Shown here piece after piece: positions 1 through 6,922 of a DNA stretch of 8,941 nucleotides. The position numbers and the translations under genes are program-made. The stretch comes from Acidobacteriota bacterium (GTDB lineage: Bacteria; Acidobacteriota; Thermoanaerobaculia; Multivoradales; JAHEKO01): contig JAOTZA010000128.1 in NCBI GenBank assembly GCA_029861655.1, forward strand, positions 1 through 8,941, read 5' to 3'. Position 1 is the stretch's first letter. Every line of letters begins with the position of its first letter. A model generated the notes under the pieces. The model had not been told where the DNA came from. It made no database searches and saw only the letters and a list, made by a program, of their open reading frames with translations.

Positions 1-1568
1 GAGAGCGCCGACAGGAAACCGGCCAGATGGGCCGGCGCCAGACCACCGATGAAAATCGTGGCAATCAGGATCTGTGTCGGCCAGCGCCCGTTGCAGAGGG
101 CAAAATTGTTGGTGATGATGGCGATCAAACGTTCGCGTGGAGAGTCGATGATGCGTGTCGAAACGATAGCCGCCGCGTTGCAGCCCCATCCCATGCTCAT
201 GGTGAGCGCCTGTTTGCCGTGCGCGCCGACCCGCTTGAACAACCGATCCAGGTTGAAGGCAACCCGCGGAAGATAACCGAAGTCCTCGAGAAGCGTAAAC
301 AACGGGAAAAAGATCGCCATCGGCGGCAGCATCACCGCAATCACCCAGGCCGTCGCCAGATACATGCCGTCGATCAGAACGCCGTCCAACCACCAGGGTA
401 GCCCGATGGCGGCGGCCCCGGTCTTGAGGAGCGGGTGGACATGGTCGATCAGCAAGGTTGCGAGCATCGACGAGGGGACGTTGGCGCCTGCGATCGTGAT
501 CCAGAAGATCACTGTCAGCATCAGCAGCATCAAAGGAAAACCGAAAGTGCGGCTGGTCACCAGCCGATCCAGCGGACGATCCCAGTCGAATCGCGGTTTC
601 TCGCCGCTGAGGGTGACCGAGCGATCGGCTAGCCGCGCCGCCTCTGCGTAGATCGATTCCATGAGCTTCTGATGGAAGTCTCTGCCGACCTGCCACCGGA
701 GCTCACGCGCGGCCTTGAGCAGCGGGTGGCGAGCCGAGCCGGCGGCACTCTCCGCCGGGCCGGCGGGGTCCTGATCGAGCATTGGTGTCTCGGCGCCCTC
801 CTGGAGCTCACCCAGCGCGCCACTTTCGACGGCCTCGGCGATCGCAGGGTCGCCATCGAGCAGCCGCAGAGCCACCCACTGGGCGTTCGAGAGGTCCGGA
901 TAGTCTTGGCTGATCGCCTTGGAGAGGCTGCGCACGGCCTGCTCGAGAGCCGGGGAGCGACTGCCGGAGCGATGCGGTTTGCAGACGGTCTCGCCGGTTG
1001 CCACCGCGCGGATGGCGGCTAGGAGTTCCGGCAAACCGTCTCCGTATCGGGCCGACGTCGGGACAACCGGAACACCGAGGTCTCGAGCCAGCCGGCGCTC
1101 GTCAATTGACAGACCTCGTCGCCGAGCTTCGTCCATTAGGTTGAGACAGACGACGGCCCGATCGGTGATCTCCAGAACCTGGAGCACCAGATTGAGATTG
1201 CGCTCCACCCGAGTCGCGTCAACGACGATAACGGTGACGTCCGGTTTCCCAAACAAGATGAAGTCGCGCGCGATCTCCTCGTCGAGGCTCGCCGACAGCA
1301 GCGAATAGGTCCCCGGAAGATCCACGAGCTTGTAGCGGTCAGTGGCGGAAGAGAAACCACCTTCGGCACGGGTGACCGTCTTGCCGGGCCAGTTACCGGT
1401 GTGCTGTTTCAATCCAGTCAGGGCGTTGAAGACGGTACTCTTGCCGGTGTTGGGATTACCCGCCAGCGCCACGACGTAGTCGAAGTCCTTCATGTCCACA
1501 CCCAGCTTGACGAGATTCGTCAGGTTATGGGCCGGACAGGTCGCGCAATCCACTGCCGAATGACTCAA
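1..1568 (-). CDS. feoB: Ferrous iron transport protein B (FeoB), C-terminus cut by window edge
   Basis: This is the membrane GTPase permease for Fe2+ uptake across the inner membrane. About 522 residues are present. The N-terminal G domain shows G1 GNPNTGKS (37-44), G3 DLPG (83-86), G4 NLMD (143-146) and a G5-like SAR (172-174). A helical linker and hydrophobic gate segments follow. The gate contains WGCN and a later CNGRWP motif, which resembles the clostridial-type FeoB motif PCNGRFPTLI rather than the E. coli form. Ahead of the G domain is a short extension with a CxxC pair (CATC, residues 8-11). I chose TTG at 1568 because an AGGTGG ribosome-binding site lies 7 bases upstream and the TTG overlaps the preceding stop codon (TTGA), implying translational coupling. 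GTG at 1553 and ATG at 1493 are in-frame alternatives, but ATG would remove the CxxC extension. The last part of the permease lies outside the window. Family assignment is firm; the start is moderately sure. Confidence 0.96.
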   Translation of the reverse strand, partial: MSHSAVDCATCPAHNLTNLVKLGVDMKDFDYVVALAGNPNTGKSTVFNALTGLKQHTGNWPGKTVTRAEGGFSSATDRYKLVDLPGTYSLLSASLDEEIARDFILFGKPDVTVIVVDATRVERNLNLVLQVLEITDRAVVCLNLMDEARRRGLSIDERRLARDLGVPVVPTSARYGDGLPELLAAIRAVATGETVCKPHRSGSRSPALEQAVRSLSKAISQDYPDLSNAQWVALRLLDGDPAIAEAVESGALGELQEGAETPMLDQDPAGPAESAAGSARHPLLKAARELRWQVGRDFHQKLMESIYAEAARLADRSVTLSGEKPRFDWDRPLDRLVTSRTFGFPLMLLMLTVIFWITIAGANVPSSMLATLLIDHVHPLLKTGAAAIGLPWWLDGVLIDGMYLATAWVIAVMLPPMAIFFPLFTLLEDFGYLPRVAFNLDRLFKRVGAHGKQALTMSMGWGCNAAAIVSTRIIDSPRERLIAIITNNFALCNGRWPTQILIATIFIGGLAPAHLAGFLSAL

Positions 1569-2617
1569 GACGCAACCACCTGCTCGGTGGAACGACGCTC
1601 TACACGGACCTGGTCCGCCTGATCGCAGCGCAGCGCGATGACCGCCCCACGAATGCGGTAGCCCACCGGATCCCCCGAGGGGCTGCGGATCTCTGCGCTC
1701 ACGACCGTGCCTGGAATGAGTCCCAGATCCAGCATGCGTCGCCGGGCCGGCCCTCGCAGTTGAGGCGACAAACCGATTACCGTCGCGCTCTCCCCGACAC
1801 CAAGACCTGAAAGCCGCTCGTAGGGACCTGGCATGTCCTCTTCCCGAGGAAGGACCTGCACCGACAGATTGGCCGCGAAGACCGGCGCTAGGACATGCTC
1901 TTCGGCATCCGCCTCAAAACGAATCCTCTGCGGTGACGCCTCCGACACCCGGACACGCATTCCGGGGTGGAGCCCTTCCGCAACCAATTGAGCGTAGATC
2001 GCCGCCGGCTCGTCCTCGACGTGGACGATCTCGGCCAGCTCGCCGATCGGCAGCTCGTTGAGAGGCTTACCGAGGGGAGCGATGATCTCTCCACCGGCGG
2101 TTGGAATCGGGTCGCCGTGGGGATCGTAGCGTGGGTGTCCCAACCGCGCCGAGAGGGCGTCGGCCTCCTCAGGGCTCGTCTCGTGCTCGCGAAATTCGGC
2201 TTCATCGTGCCAGGCGTCTGGATCGAGCCCGGTGTGATCCGAGAGATATCGCTCCCACAGGCGGTGACTGCGAATAACCCGGAGGGCGTAGCGTCGCCCA
2301 TCCGAAGTGAGCCGATACCCACCCTCGACTCCGGTGATGAGCTCGCGTTCTTCCAGACGCTGGAGAATCTCTGCCGCCCTGCTTCCGGAGGCCGCCAACA
2401 CCCCGGAAAGGCTCTGCAGGTTGGCGACTCGGGCTTTGTACTCGCAATCGAAAATGTGTTTGAGCGCGTCTTCGGTGAGAACCTTCTCGGTGGCGCGCCG
2501 GCCGCGCAGCCAGCGCCAAAGGAGACCGCGAACCGGCCAGAACAGGAGTACGGCGGCAACACCGAGCGCCAACGCGACGCCCAGCGCCTGCACCGATTCC
2601 ATGACCTGCGGGTTCAC
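1565..2617 (-). CDS. Membrane-anchored DtxR/MntR-like regulator fused to two FeoA domains
   Basis: This 350-residue protein joins an iron- or manganese-sensing repressor to the FeoA partner of FeoB. In order: a hydrophobic helix (about 11-29) followed by a basic WRWLRGRR stretch, implying a single-pass anchor with a cytoplasmic C-terminus; a winged helix (about 47-110); a DtxR metal-binding and dimerisation region (about 111-172); and two FeoA/SH3-like domains (about 183-256 and 266-340). Likely metal ligands H118, E122, H137, E141, E144 and H145 align with the DtxR pattern. The DtxR cysteine (C102) is replaced by E141, as in MntR. The second FeoA domain is canonical (RRRMLDLGLIPGT). The GTG start at 2617 is chosen because GGAGGAG lies 7 bases upstream. 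The frame stays open upstream to 3163, but that part is antisense to the CHAD gene. The stop overlaps the feoB start. The likely role is iron-responsive control or modulation of FeoB. DNA binding while membrane-tethered is inference. Confidence 0.9.
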   Translation of the reverse strand: MNPQVMESVQALGVALALGVAAVLLFWPVRGLLWRWLRGRRATEKVLTEDALKHIFDCEYKARVANLQSLSGVLAASGSRAAEILQRLEERELITGVEGGYRLTSDGRRYALRVIRSHRLWERYLSDHTGLDPDAWHDEAEFREHETSPEEADALSARLGHPRYDPHGDPIPTAGGEIIAPLGKPLNELPIGELAEIVHVEDEPAAIYAQLVAEGLHPGMRVRVSEASPQRIRFEADAEEHVLAPVFAANLSVQVLPREEDMPGPYERLSGLGVGESATVIGLSPQLRGPARRRMLDLGLIPGTVVSAEIRSPSGDPVGYRIRGAVIALRCDQADQVRVERRSTEQVVAS

Positions 2618-2725
2618 CAGCAATCTCCTCCAAACCCCGTCGGGGTACATTCCCTGCGGGTCGAGCATAACAACGAAACCCATCGAACCTGAGATAATCC
2701 GCCCCGCTCCCCTCCCACTCGGACC
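2618..2725. promoter_or_regulatory. Divergent intergenic region between the feo operon and the CHAD gene
   Basis: Both genes are transcribed outward from this 108-base gap, so promoters for both should lie here or close by. On the plus strand GATAAT at 2693-2698 resembles a -10 hexamer for the CHAD gene, but no good -35 partner is visible at 17 bases. I looked for a Fur-like or DtxR-like palindrome and found none that is convincing. If the DtxR fusion autoregulates, its operator is most likely here. Confidence 0.35.
2625..2631 (-). promoter_or_regulatory. Strong Shine-Dalgarno GGAGGAG deciding the GTG start at 2617
   Basis: The minus strand reads GGAGGAG, then 7 bases, then GTG. This is the best ribosome-binding site in the region. 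It favours the 350-residue DtxR-FeoA product over starts further upstream, including the ATG near 2682 and the open frame back to 3163. Confidence 0.75.
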
Positions 2726-3709
2726 ATGAAAGACACCCGGCAGTCGCCCTTCAAGCCCCCGGCCCGAGGGAATACCCGGGGGCGGCCGGCGCCAACGCAG
2801 TCGCCGCAGAAAGCCGAGAGAATCAGGCTGCGACCGGAAATGGCGGTCGGCGAGGCTTTCTTGGTTTCGGTCGAAGCCTCGCTTCTCCACCTCTCCGCCA
2901 ACAAGGCCCCAACGCTCGATGGTCACCCCGAGGGGATTCACCAGAGTCGGGTCGCTATGAGGCGGCAGCGAGCCGCTCTGCGAGCATTCAAGAGCGCGCT
3001 TCCTGACGCCGGCCGCAAGGCCTTCAATGACGAATTCCGCTGGTTCCAGAAGAAGCTGGGGCCGGCCCGCGACTGGCATGTCTTTCTCGATGAGACGACC
3101 CCCCAGATGGTCCGTGATGGCGTTGATGAGAGCCTGGTCGAGAAACTGCGCCGGCTCGCTCACACCGAACGCAGCCGCGCGAGTCGCGACGCGGCCGAGT
3201 GCTTGAAGAGCCGTCGCTTTTCTCGCCTCCTACTCCAATACCAAGACTGGGTAGAAGGCTTGCCGGAGCTGGATCCTGTCGGCAAGCTCAGCAAAGAGCT
3301 CGCTCCTTTCGCCCGCTCCGTCCTCGAGAAGACTCATCGCGACCTTCTGGGCGATACACGCACGCTCGCCCAGATGTCCGTTGAAGACCTGCACGCGTTG
3401 CGAATTCGCGGCAAGAACGCGCGTTACACCGGCGAACTCTTCCATGCCGTTTTCAGTCCCGAGCAGGCCGCCCCACAGCTCGCGCTCCTCTCGCGATTTC
3501 AGGATCGACTCGGCGAGACCAATGATGCAAGAGTGGCGCAACTGATTCTCGAGACGCTCAAACCGCGGCAGCTCTCGGCCCAGACGATTCGGGCGGTGAA
3601 CGAGTGGTCCGGCAAGCGGATTCTCGCTTGCGCGCGGAGGGCACAGCCCGAGTGGCGCCGGCTGCGCGGGCTCGAGCCCTTCTGGCGCACACCGGTCAAC
3701 GACCGCTGA
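2726..3709 (+). CDS. CHAD domain protein (predicted polyphosphate-binding)
   Basis: This 327-residue protein has a single CHAD domain, an all-helical fold with conserved histidines and basic residues that binds inorganic polyphosphate and often localises to polyphosphate granules. The first conserved helix carries H72, R75, R79 and R80 (HQSRVAMRRQR). Later come KKLGPARD (109-116), and the second-repeat helix with H223, R226 and K230 (LHALRIRGKNARY), then RFQDRLGETNDARV (257-270), which matches the CHAD signature. Residues 1-38 form a Pro/Arg/Lys-rich, probably disordered tail. No CYTH (triphosphatase) domain is attached. The start is the ATG at 2726; no strong ribosome-binding site is visible. 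The gene is divergent from the DtxR-FeoA/feoB operon and convergent with ddl. A functional link to iron is suggested by position only. The family call is secure; the cellular role is inferred from the family. Confidence 0.92.
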   Translation: MKDTRQSPFKPPARGNTRGRPAPTQSPQKAERIRLRPEMAVGEAFLVSVEASLLHLSANKAPTLDGHPEGIHQSRVAMRRQRAALRAFKSALPDAGRKAFNDEFRWFQKKLGPARDWHVFLDETTPQMVRDGVDESLVEKLRRLAHTERSRASRDAAECLKSRRFSRLLLQYQDWVEGLPELDPVGKLSKELAPFARSVLEKTHRDLLGDTRTLAQMSVEDLHALRIRGKNARYTGELFHAVFSPEQAAPQLALLSRFQDRLGETNDARVAQLILETLKPRQLSAQTIRAVNEWSGKRILACARRAQPEWRRLRGLEPFWRTPVNDR

Positions 3710-3710
3710 T

Positions 3711-3728
3711 CAAGGACTCTCGTCCTTG
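3711..3728. terminator. Hairpin between the convergent CHAD and ddl genes
   Basis: A perfect 7-bp inverted repeat (CAAGGAC / GTCCTTG) encloses a TCTC loop. It begins 2 bases after the CHAD stop codon and ends 10 bases before the ddl stop. Its position fits a bidirectional terminator, but neither strand has a clear T tract after the stem, so intrinsic termination is uncertain. Confidence 0.5.
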
Positions 3729-3738
3729 CTCGGCCACC

Positions 3739-4815
3739 TCAATCAGCCGCTAACTCAGCCAACCAGGCCTTGATCCGCTGGTCGATGCGCTCCCGGTCGC
3801 GGTGCCGCGCCAGGGCTCCCTCGACCAACCGTCGAACCAGTTCGGGCGGCGAAACACCGACCTCGTCCCACAGCTTGGGAAACATCGAGATCGAGGTAAA
3901 CCCCGGGATCGTGTTGACTTCGTTGACAAACGGGCGGTCCGGCGGCTCGAGCAGAAAATCCACCCGTGCCATGCCGCTCCCGCCGACCAGGGCAAACGCC
4001 TCGACGGCCAGGCCACGGAGCCGTTCGGCCACGCCGGGTTCGAGCTCGGCTGGGATCACCAGTTCGGCGCCGTCCTCGAGGTACTTGTCGGCGTAATCGT
4101 AGAAGTCGCGCCCCGGCCTGATCTCCCCAACCGCCGCGGCCTCCAGGTCGGGATAGCCCATCACCGGGCACTCGAGCTCGAGACCCTCGACGCTCCGCTC
4201 GACCAGCGCGTTGTCATCCAGCTCGAGCGCCTGCGCCAACGCGTCGCGCAGCTCGTCACGGTCAGATGCGCGCACCACGCCGACACTCGAACCGCCGACC
4301 GAGGGTTTGACAAAGACCGGCCACGGCAACGGCTCGAGCCGGTCCAAGACCTGCTCGGGCTGGCTTTCGAAATCCGATTTCCTGACCGCCTTGTAGTCGA
4401 CCACCGGAATGCCGGCGGCCTCCCAAAGCCGCTTTGTCAGTAGCTTGTCCATCGTCACGGCGCTCGCCATGACACTCGCCCCGACATACGGCAGATCGGC
4501 CATCTCGCAAAGGCCCTGGAATGTCCCATCCTCACCCCAGGTACCATGGAGGGCCGGAAACAGCACCTCGGCGCCGCTGTCGATCAGCTCGCTGAAGGTC
4601 GAGAGCACCGGGCCGGCAGATTCCGGCAGAAAGTCGATCTCCCCCGCCAGAGCCCGTTCGCCGACCGACCGCGGAAGCCAGCCGCCATCCGGCCCGATTC
4701 CCAGAGGCACCACCTCATAACCGGCCTCCTGGAGTGCCTCACCAATCGTCCGCGCCGATCGGACCGAGACCTGGTGCTCGACGCTGCGACCGCCAAAGAC
4801 CAGGCCGACCCGCAT
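3739..4815 (-). CDS. ddl: D-alanine--D-alanine ligase
   Basis: This ATP-grasp enzyme joins two D-alanines to make the dipeptide end of the peptidoglycan stem peptide, in the cytoplasm. The protein is 358 residues, the usual Ddl length. It shows the N-terminal FGGRSVEHQVS (7-17) with the conserved glutamate E13, PALHGTWGEDGT (87-98), the ATP-binding FVKPSVGGSSVGV (168-180), and the Mg-binding NEVNTIPGFT (298-307). The omega loop reads FYDYADKY (238-245), with the tyrosine expected for D-Ala-D-Ala rather than D-Ala-D-lactate ligases. I chose ATG at 4815 because it places the family's FGGRS motif at the usual distance. A TTG at 4824 overlapping the serA stop (TTGA) is an in-frame alternative adding three residues. 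It is last in the minus-strand run, 5 bases after serA, and is probably translated from the same mRNA. Confidence 0.96.
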   Translation of the reverse strand: MRVGLVFGGRSVEHQVSVRSARTIGEALQEAGYEVVPLGIGPDGGWLPRSVGERALAGEIDFLPESAGPVLSTFSELIDSGAEVLFPALHGTWGEDGTFQGLCEMADLPYVGASVMASAVTMDKLLTKRLWEAAGIPVVDYKAVRKSDFESQPEQVLDRLEPLPWPVFVKPSVGGSSVGVVRASDRDELRDALAQALELDDNALVERSVEGLELECPVMGYPDLEAAAVGEIRPGRDFYDYADKYLEDGAELVIPAELEPGVAERLRGLAVEAFALVGGSGMARVDFLLEPPDRPFVNEVNTIPGFTSISMFPKLWDEVGVSPPELVRRLVEGALARHRDRERIDQRIKAWLAELAAD

Positions 4816-4820
4816 CGGAC

Positions 4821-6401
4821 TCAAAGCCCCAGATCCACGTGCTGGACGCTGTCCACTTCATCGAGCGCGGCGAGGTCGGCGAGGACCTGCCCCTCCGGCT
4901 CTTGATCCAACCGAATGACCGCCAGCGCGTCGCCGCCGGCGGGATCTCTCGCCAGGTGGATGTCCGCGATGTTGGCGCCCGCCCGCCCGAGAAGAGTCCC
5001 GAGCTTTCCCACGACACCCGGCACGTCTTTGTTTCGGATCACCAGAAGCTGTCCCTGCGGCTGGAACTCGAGACGGAAGTCCTCCATATGCACCACCCGC
5101 AGATCGCTCGCTCCAACCACCGTCCCGGCCAATGCCACCGAACCCGACTCGCCGTCGAGGCGCACCGCGACAAGGTGGGGGTACTCACCCGCCCCACTGT
5201 GGGTCGAGCGGATCACCTCGACGCCGCGTCCTCCGGCTATCCGTTCGGCGTTTACGAAGTTGACGGTCTCACCGAGAAAGGAGCCCAAGGCCCCTTTGAC
5301 GACCGCAACCGCAATCGGCGCTCGCAGGTCTTCGTCCAGCTCCCACAGATCGATTTGCAGCCGGCGAAGGCTGCCGCCCATCAGACCACTCGCCAAGCGT
5401 CCCAACTGCTCTCCGAGAGCCAGAAACGGTTCGCCGCGTTTGCCCGTCGAGCTGAACGGCAGATTCACTGCGGTCACGGTTAGCGATCCGTCCAGCGCGT
5501 CGAGGACCATACGCGCGGTCTGGGTGGCGACCCTTTCCTGCGCCTCGCGGGTCTGCGCTCCGATGTGGGGCGTCGCGACGACCCTCGGATGACGGACCAG
5601 AGCCAGGTTGCTCGGCGGTTCCTCGGCAAACACATCGAGCCCCACGCCGGCAAGCCGGCCGGAGTCGAGCCCTTCGAGCAGCGCCCTCTCATCGACGATC
5701 CCGCCCCGAGCGCAGTTGATCAGCATGGCGCCCTCTTTGAGCGCCGCGACCCGTGAGGCGTTGATGAGATCTCGCGTACCGTCGGTCAAGGGCAGATGCA
5801 TGGTGAGAACGTCCACGCGAGGTATCAACTCGTCCAGCTCCGCGAGCTCGATCTCCATCCGGTGCGCCACCGTCGAGTCGAGATAAGGATCGTGCGCCAA
5901 AACCTTCATCCCAAAGGCACGGGCTCGATGCGCCACCGCCTGACCGATCCGCCCAAGACCGACGACACCGATCGTCTTGCCCTCGAGCTCGGACCCGATG
6001 AAGCGCTTTCGATCCCAGTCCCCCGCTCGGACGGAAGCGGCAGCGGCGGCGACGTTTCGCGCCACCGCCAGCAGCAAGGCAAACGTGTGCTCGGTGGCCG
6101 CAATCAGATTGGCCGTGGGCGCGTTGACCACCAAGATGCCCAGTTCGGTCGCCGCCGCCACATCCACGTTGTCGACGCCGATTCCCGCCCTCCCGACGAC
6201 CTTCAGCGACCCACCGGCCGCGCGCAATAGCTCGGCCGTGACCTTGGTCCCGCTGCGCACGATCAACGCGTCGAAGCCCCCGATCAGCTCACTCAACCGG
6301 GGCTTTTCCTCTTCGTTCACAAGATGCACCTCGGCCCCTCGTTGACGAAGAAGCTCCACCCCCGATTCGTCGAGGGGGTCCGATACCAGAATTCGATACA
6401 T
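4821..6401 (-). CDS. serA: D-3-phosphoglycerate dehydrogenase, long form
   Basis: This enzyme catalyses the first step of serine synthesis, NAD-dependent oxidation of 3-phosphoglycerate to 3-phosphohydroxypyruvate. At 526 residues it is the long type, as in Mycobacterium. The substrate and NAD-binding domains include the GLGRIG motif (148-153), NCARGG with catalytic R232, E261 in DVFAEEP and H279 in TPHIGAQT. An intervening ASB-like domain occupies roughly 318-440 and a C-terminal ACT domain roughly 451-526, where serine feedback would be expected from the family. The ATG at 6401 gives the standard N-terminus (MYRILVSDPL). The frame is open for another 110 codons upstream, but that stretch lies antisense or out of frame to the preceding gene and has no SerA homology. 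No clear Shine-Dalgarno is visible; an inverted repeat sits just upstream. The stop overlaps a possible ddl TTG start. Confidence 0.97.
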   Translation of the reverse strand: MYRILVSDPLDESGVELLRQRGAEVHLVNEEEKPRLSELIGGFDALIVRSGTKVTAELLRAAGGSLKVVGRAGIGVDNVDVAAATELGILVVNAPTANLIAATEHTFALLLAVARNVAAAAASVRAGDWDRKRFIGSELEGKTIGVVGLGRIGQAVAHRARAFGMKVLAHDPYLDSTVAHRMEIELAELDELIPRVDVLTMHLPLTDGTRDLINASRVAALKEGAMLINCARGGIVDERALLEGLDSGRLAGVGLDVFAEEPPSNLALVRHPRVVATPHIGAQTREAQERVATQTARMVLDALDGSLTVTAVNLPFSSTGKRGEPFLALGEQLGRLASGLMGGSLRRLQIDLWELDEDLRAPIAVAVVKGALGSFLGETVNFVNAERIAGGRGVEVIRSTHSGAGEYPHLVAVRLDGESGSVALAGTVVGASDLRVVHMEDFRLEFQPQGQLLVIRNKDVPGVVGKLGTLLGRAGANIADIHLARDPAGGDALAVIRLDQEPEGQVLADLAALDEVDSVQHVDLGL

Positions 6402-6408
6402 CGAACGA

Positions 6409-6437
6409 AGGGGCGTCAGAAGCAGTTCAGCGCCCCT
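6409..6437 (-). promoter_or_regulatory. Inverted repeat in the serA leader
   Basis: AGGGGCG (6409-6415) and CGCCCCT (6431-6437) form a perfect 7-bp, GC-rich stem around a 15-base loop. In the serA transcript the stem ends 7 bases before the start codon, so it would cover the usual ribosome-binding position. It could be a translational control element, or the end of the upstream gene's transcript, though no T tract follows. It matches no riboswitch class that I recognise. Confidence 0.35.
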
Positions 6438-6445
6438 AGAAGCAT

Positions 6446-6457
6446 ACTCTAAAGAGT
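6446..6457. repeat. 12-bp palindrome ACTCTAAAGAGT in the serA upstream gap
   Basis: Five-base arms ACTCT and AGAGT flank a central AA. It lies 12 bases past the stop of the 147-aa gene and 45 bases upstream of the serA start, where an operator could sit. It is short enough to occur by chance, and no regulator is assigned. Confidence 0.25.
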
Positions 6458-6468
6458 GGGCGCAGGAG

Positions 6469-6912
6469 TCACTTGAGGGGCACTTGTCGAAGCAAATGCC
6501 GGCCACGCAGCCGCCTGACGAGATCTTGGGTCGAGAACACCCGCTCGCGCCCCCCCGGGCCACCGACCCTCCAGCCACCATCGGAAGCCGGTTCCAGAGA
6601 CTGCAGCTCCAATTCCCCCGTTTCGCCGCTGACGAGGACGAGCCGGCAGCCGGCGAAGTGCTCGCGTAGGAGATCCCCGAGCACCGGCGCCCCGACCAGG
6701 GGCTTGACCGATATGGCTCGCCCTCCCCCAACCGAGACGGCTCTCAAAACACCGCTTGTCGCCGCCGTTTCCAGCCGGTCCGGGGGAATCTCGACGTCAT
6801 ACGTCAGCCACCCCACCCGCACTCCGGCCTCGCGCGCCGCCGCGATCAGCGGTGAGAAAACCGCGGCGTCGGCTTCGACCTGCAGCAGTTGAGCCCGAGG
6901 CGGTCTCTTCAT
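6469..6912 (-). CDS. Hypothetical protein (147 aa), downstream of NamZ
   Basis: I do not recognise this family. The predicted product has alternating strand and helix segments: a strand near residues 8-12 (QLLQV), a helix at about 17-30, a strand at 31-38 ending in TYD, a strand containing VSVGGGRAISVKP (about 60-72), a helix with LGDLLREHF (about 78-86), a strand CRLVLVSG, and a basic C-terminal helix (RRLRGRHLLRQ). It looks like a small cytoplasmic alpha/beta protein with no signal peptide, membrane segment or cysteine motif. The ATG at 6912 follows the namZ-like stop by 10 bases, so the two are almost certainly co-transcribed. Codon use resembles its neighbours, and the long uninterrupted frame in a packed operon supports a real gene. 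A part in cell-wall sugar recycling is possible by context only. Confidence 0.75.
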   Translation of the reverse strand: MKRPPRAQLLQVEADAAVFSPLIAAAREAGVRVGWLTYDVEIPPDRLETAATSGVLRAVSVGGGRAISVKPLVGAPVLGDLLREHFAGCRLVLVSGETGELELQSLEPASDGGWRVGGPGGRERVFSTQDLVRRLRGRHLLRQVPLK

Positions 6913-6922
6913 TCTCGAACCA

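Noticed and set aside
672..1308. Plus-strand open frames opposite feoB
   Set aside because: FeoB is unambiguous on the minus strand here with all G motifs, and the opposite frames are Arg/Ser-rich, low-complexity translations typical of shadows.
2618..2725. Fur box or DtxR box operator
   Set aside because: I scanned both strands for a suitable palindrome and found none convincing; only a GATAAT -10-like hexamer stands out.
2618..3163. N-terminal extension of the DtxR-FeoA frame on the minus strand (about 182 extra codons)
   Set aside because: It lies largely antisense to the well-supported CHAD gene, shows no domain, and a strong ribosome-binding site points to the GTG at 2617.
4734..5483. 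249-codon plus-strand open frame opposite serA/ddl
   Set aside because: It is an antisense shadow of high-GC coding sequence; it spans two real genes and has no recognisable domain.
6402..6468. Known riboswitch upstream of serA
   Set aside because: The 67-base gap is short and shows only simple inverted repeats, with no motif I can match to a known riboswitch class.
6402..6731. 110-codon open extension upstream of serA in the same frame
   Set aside because: It runs through the 147-aa gene's region in another frame, lacks similarity to SerA, and the standard SerA N-terminus begins at 6401.
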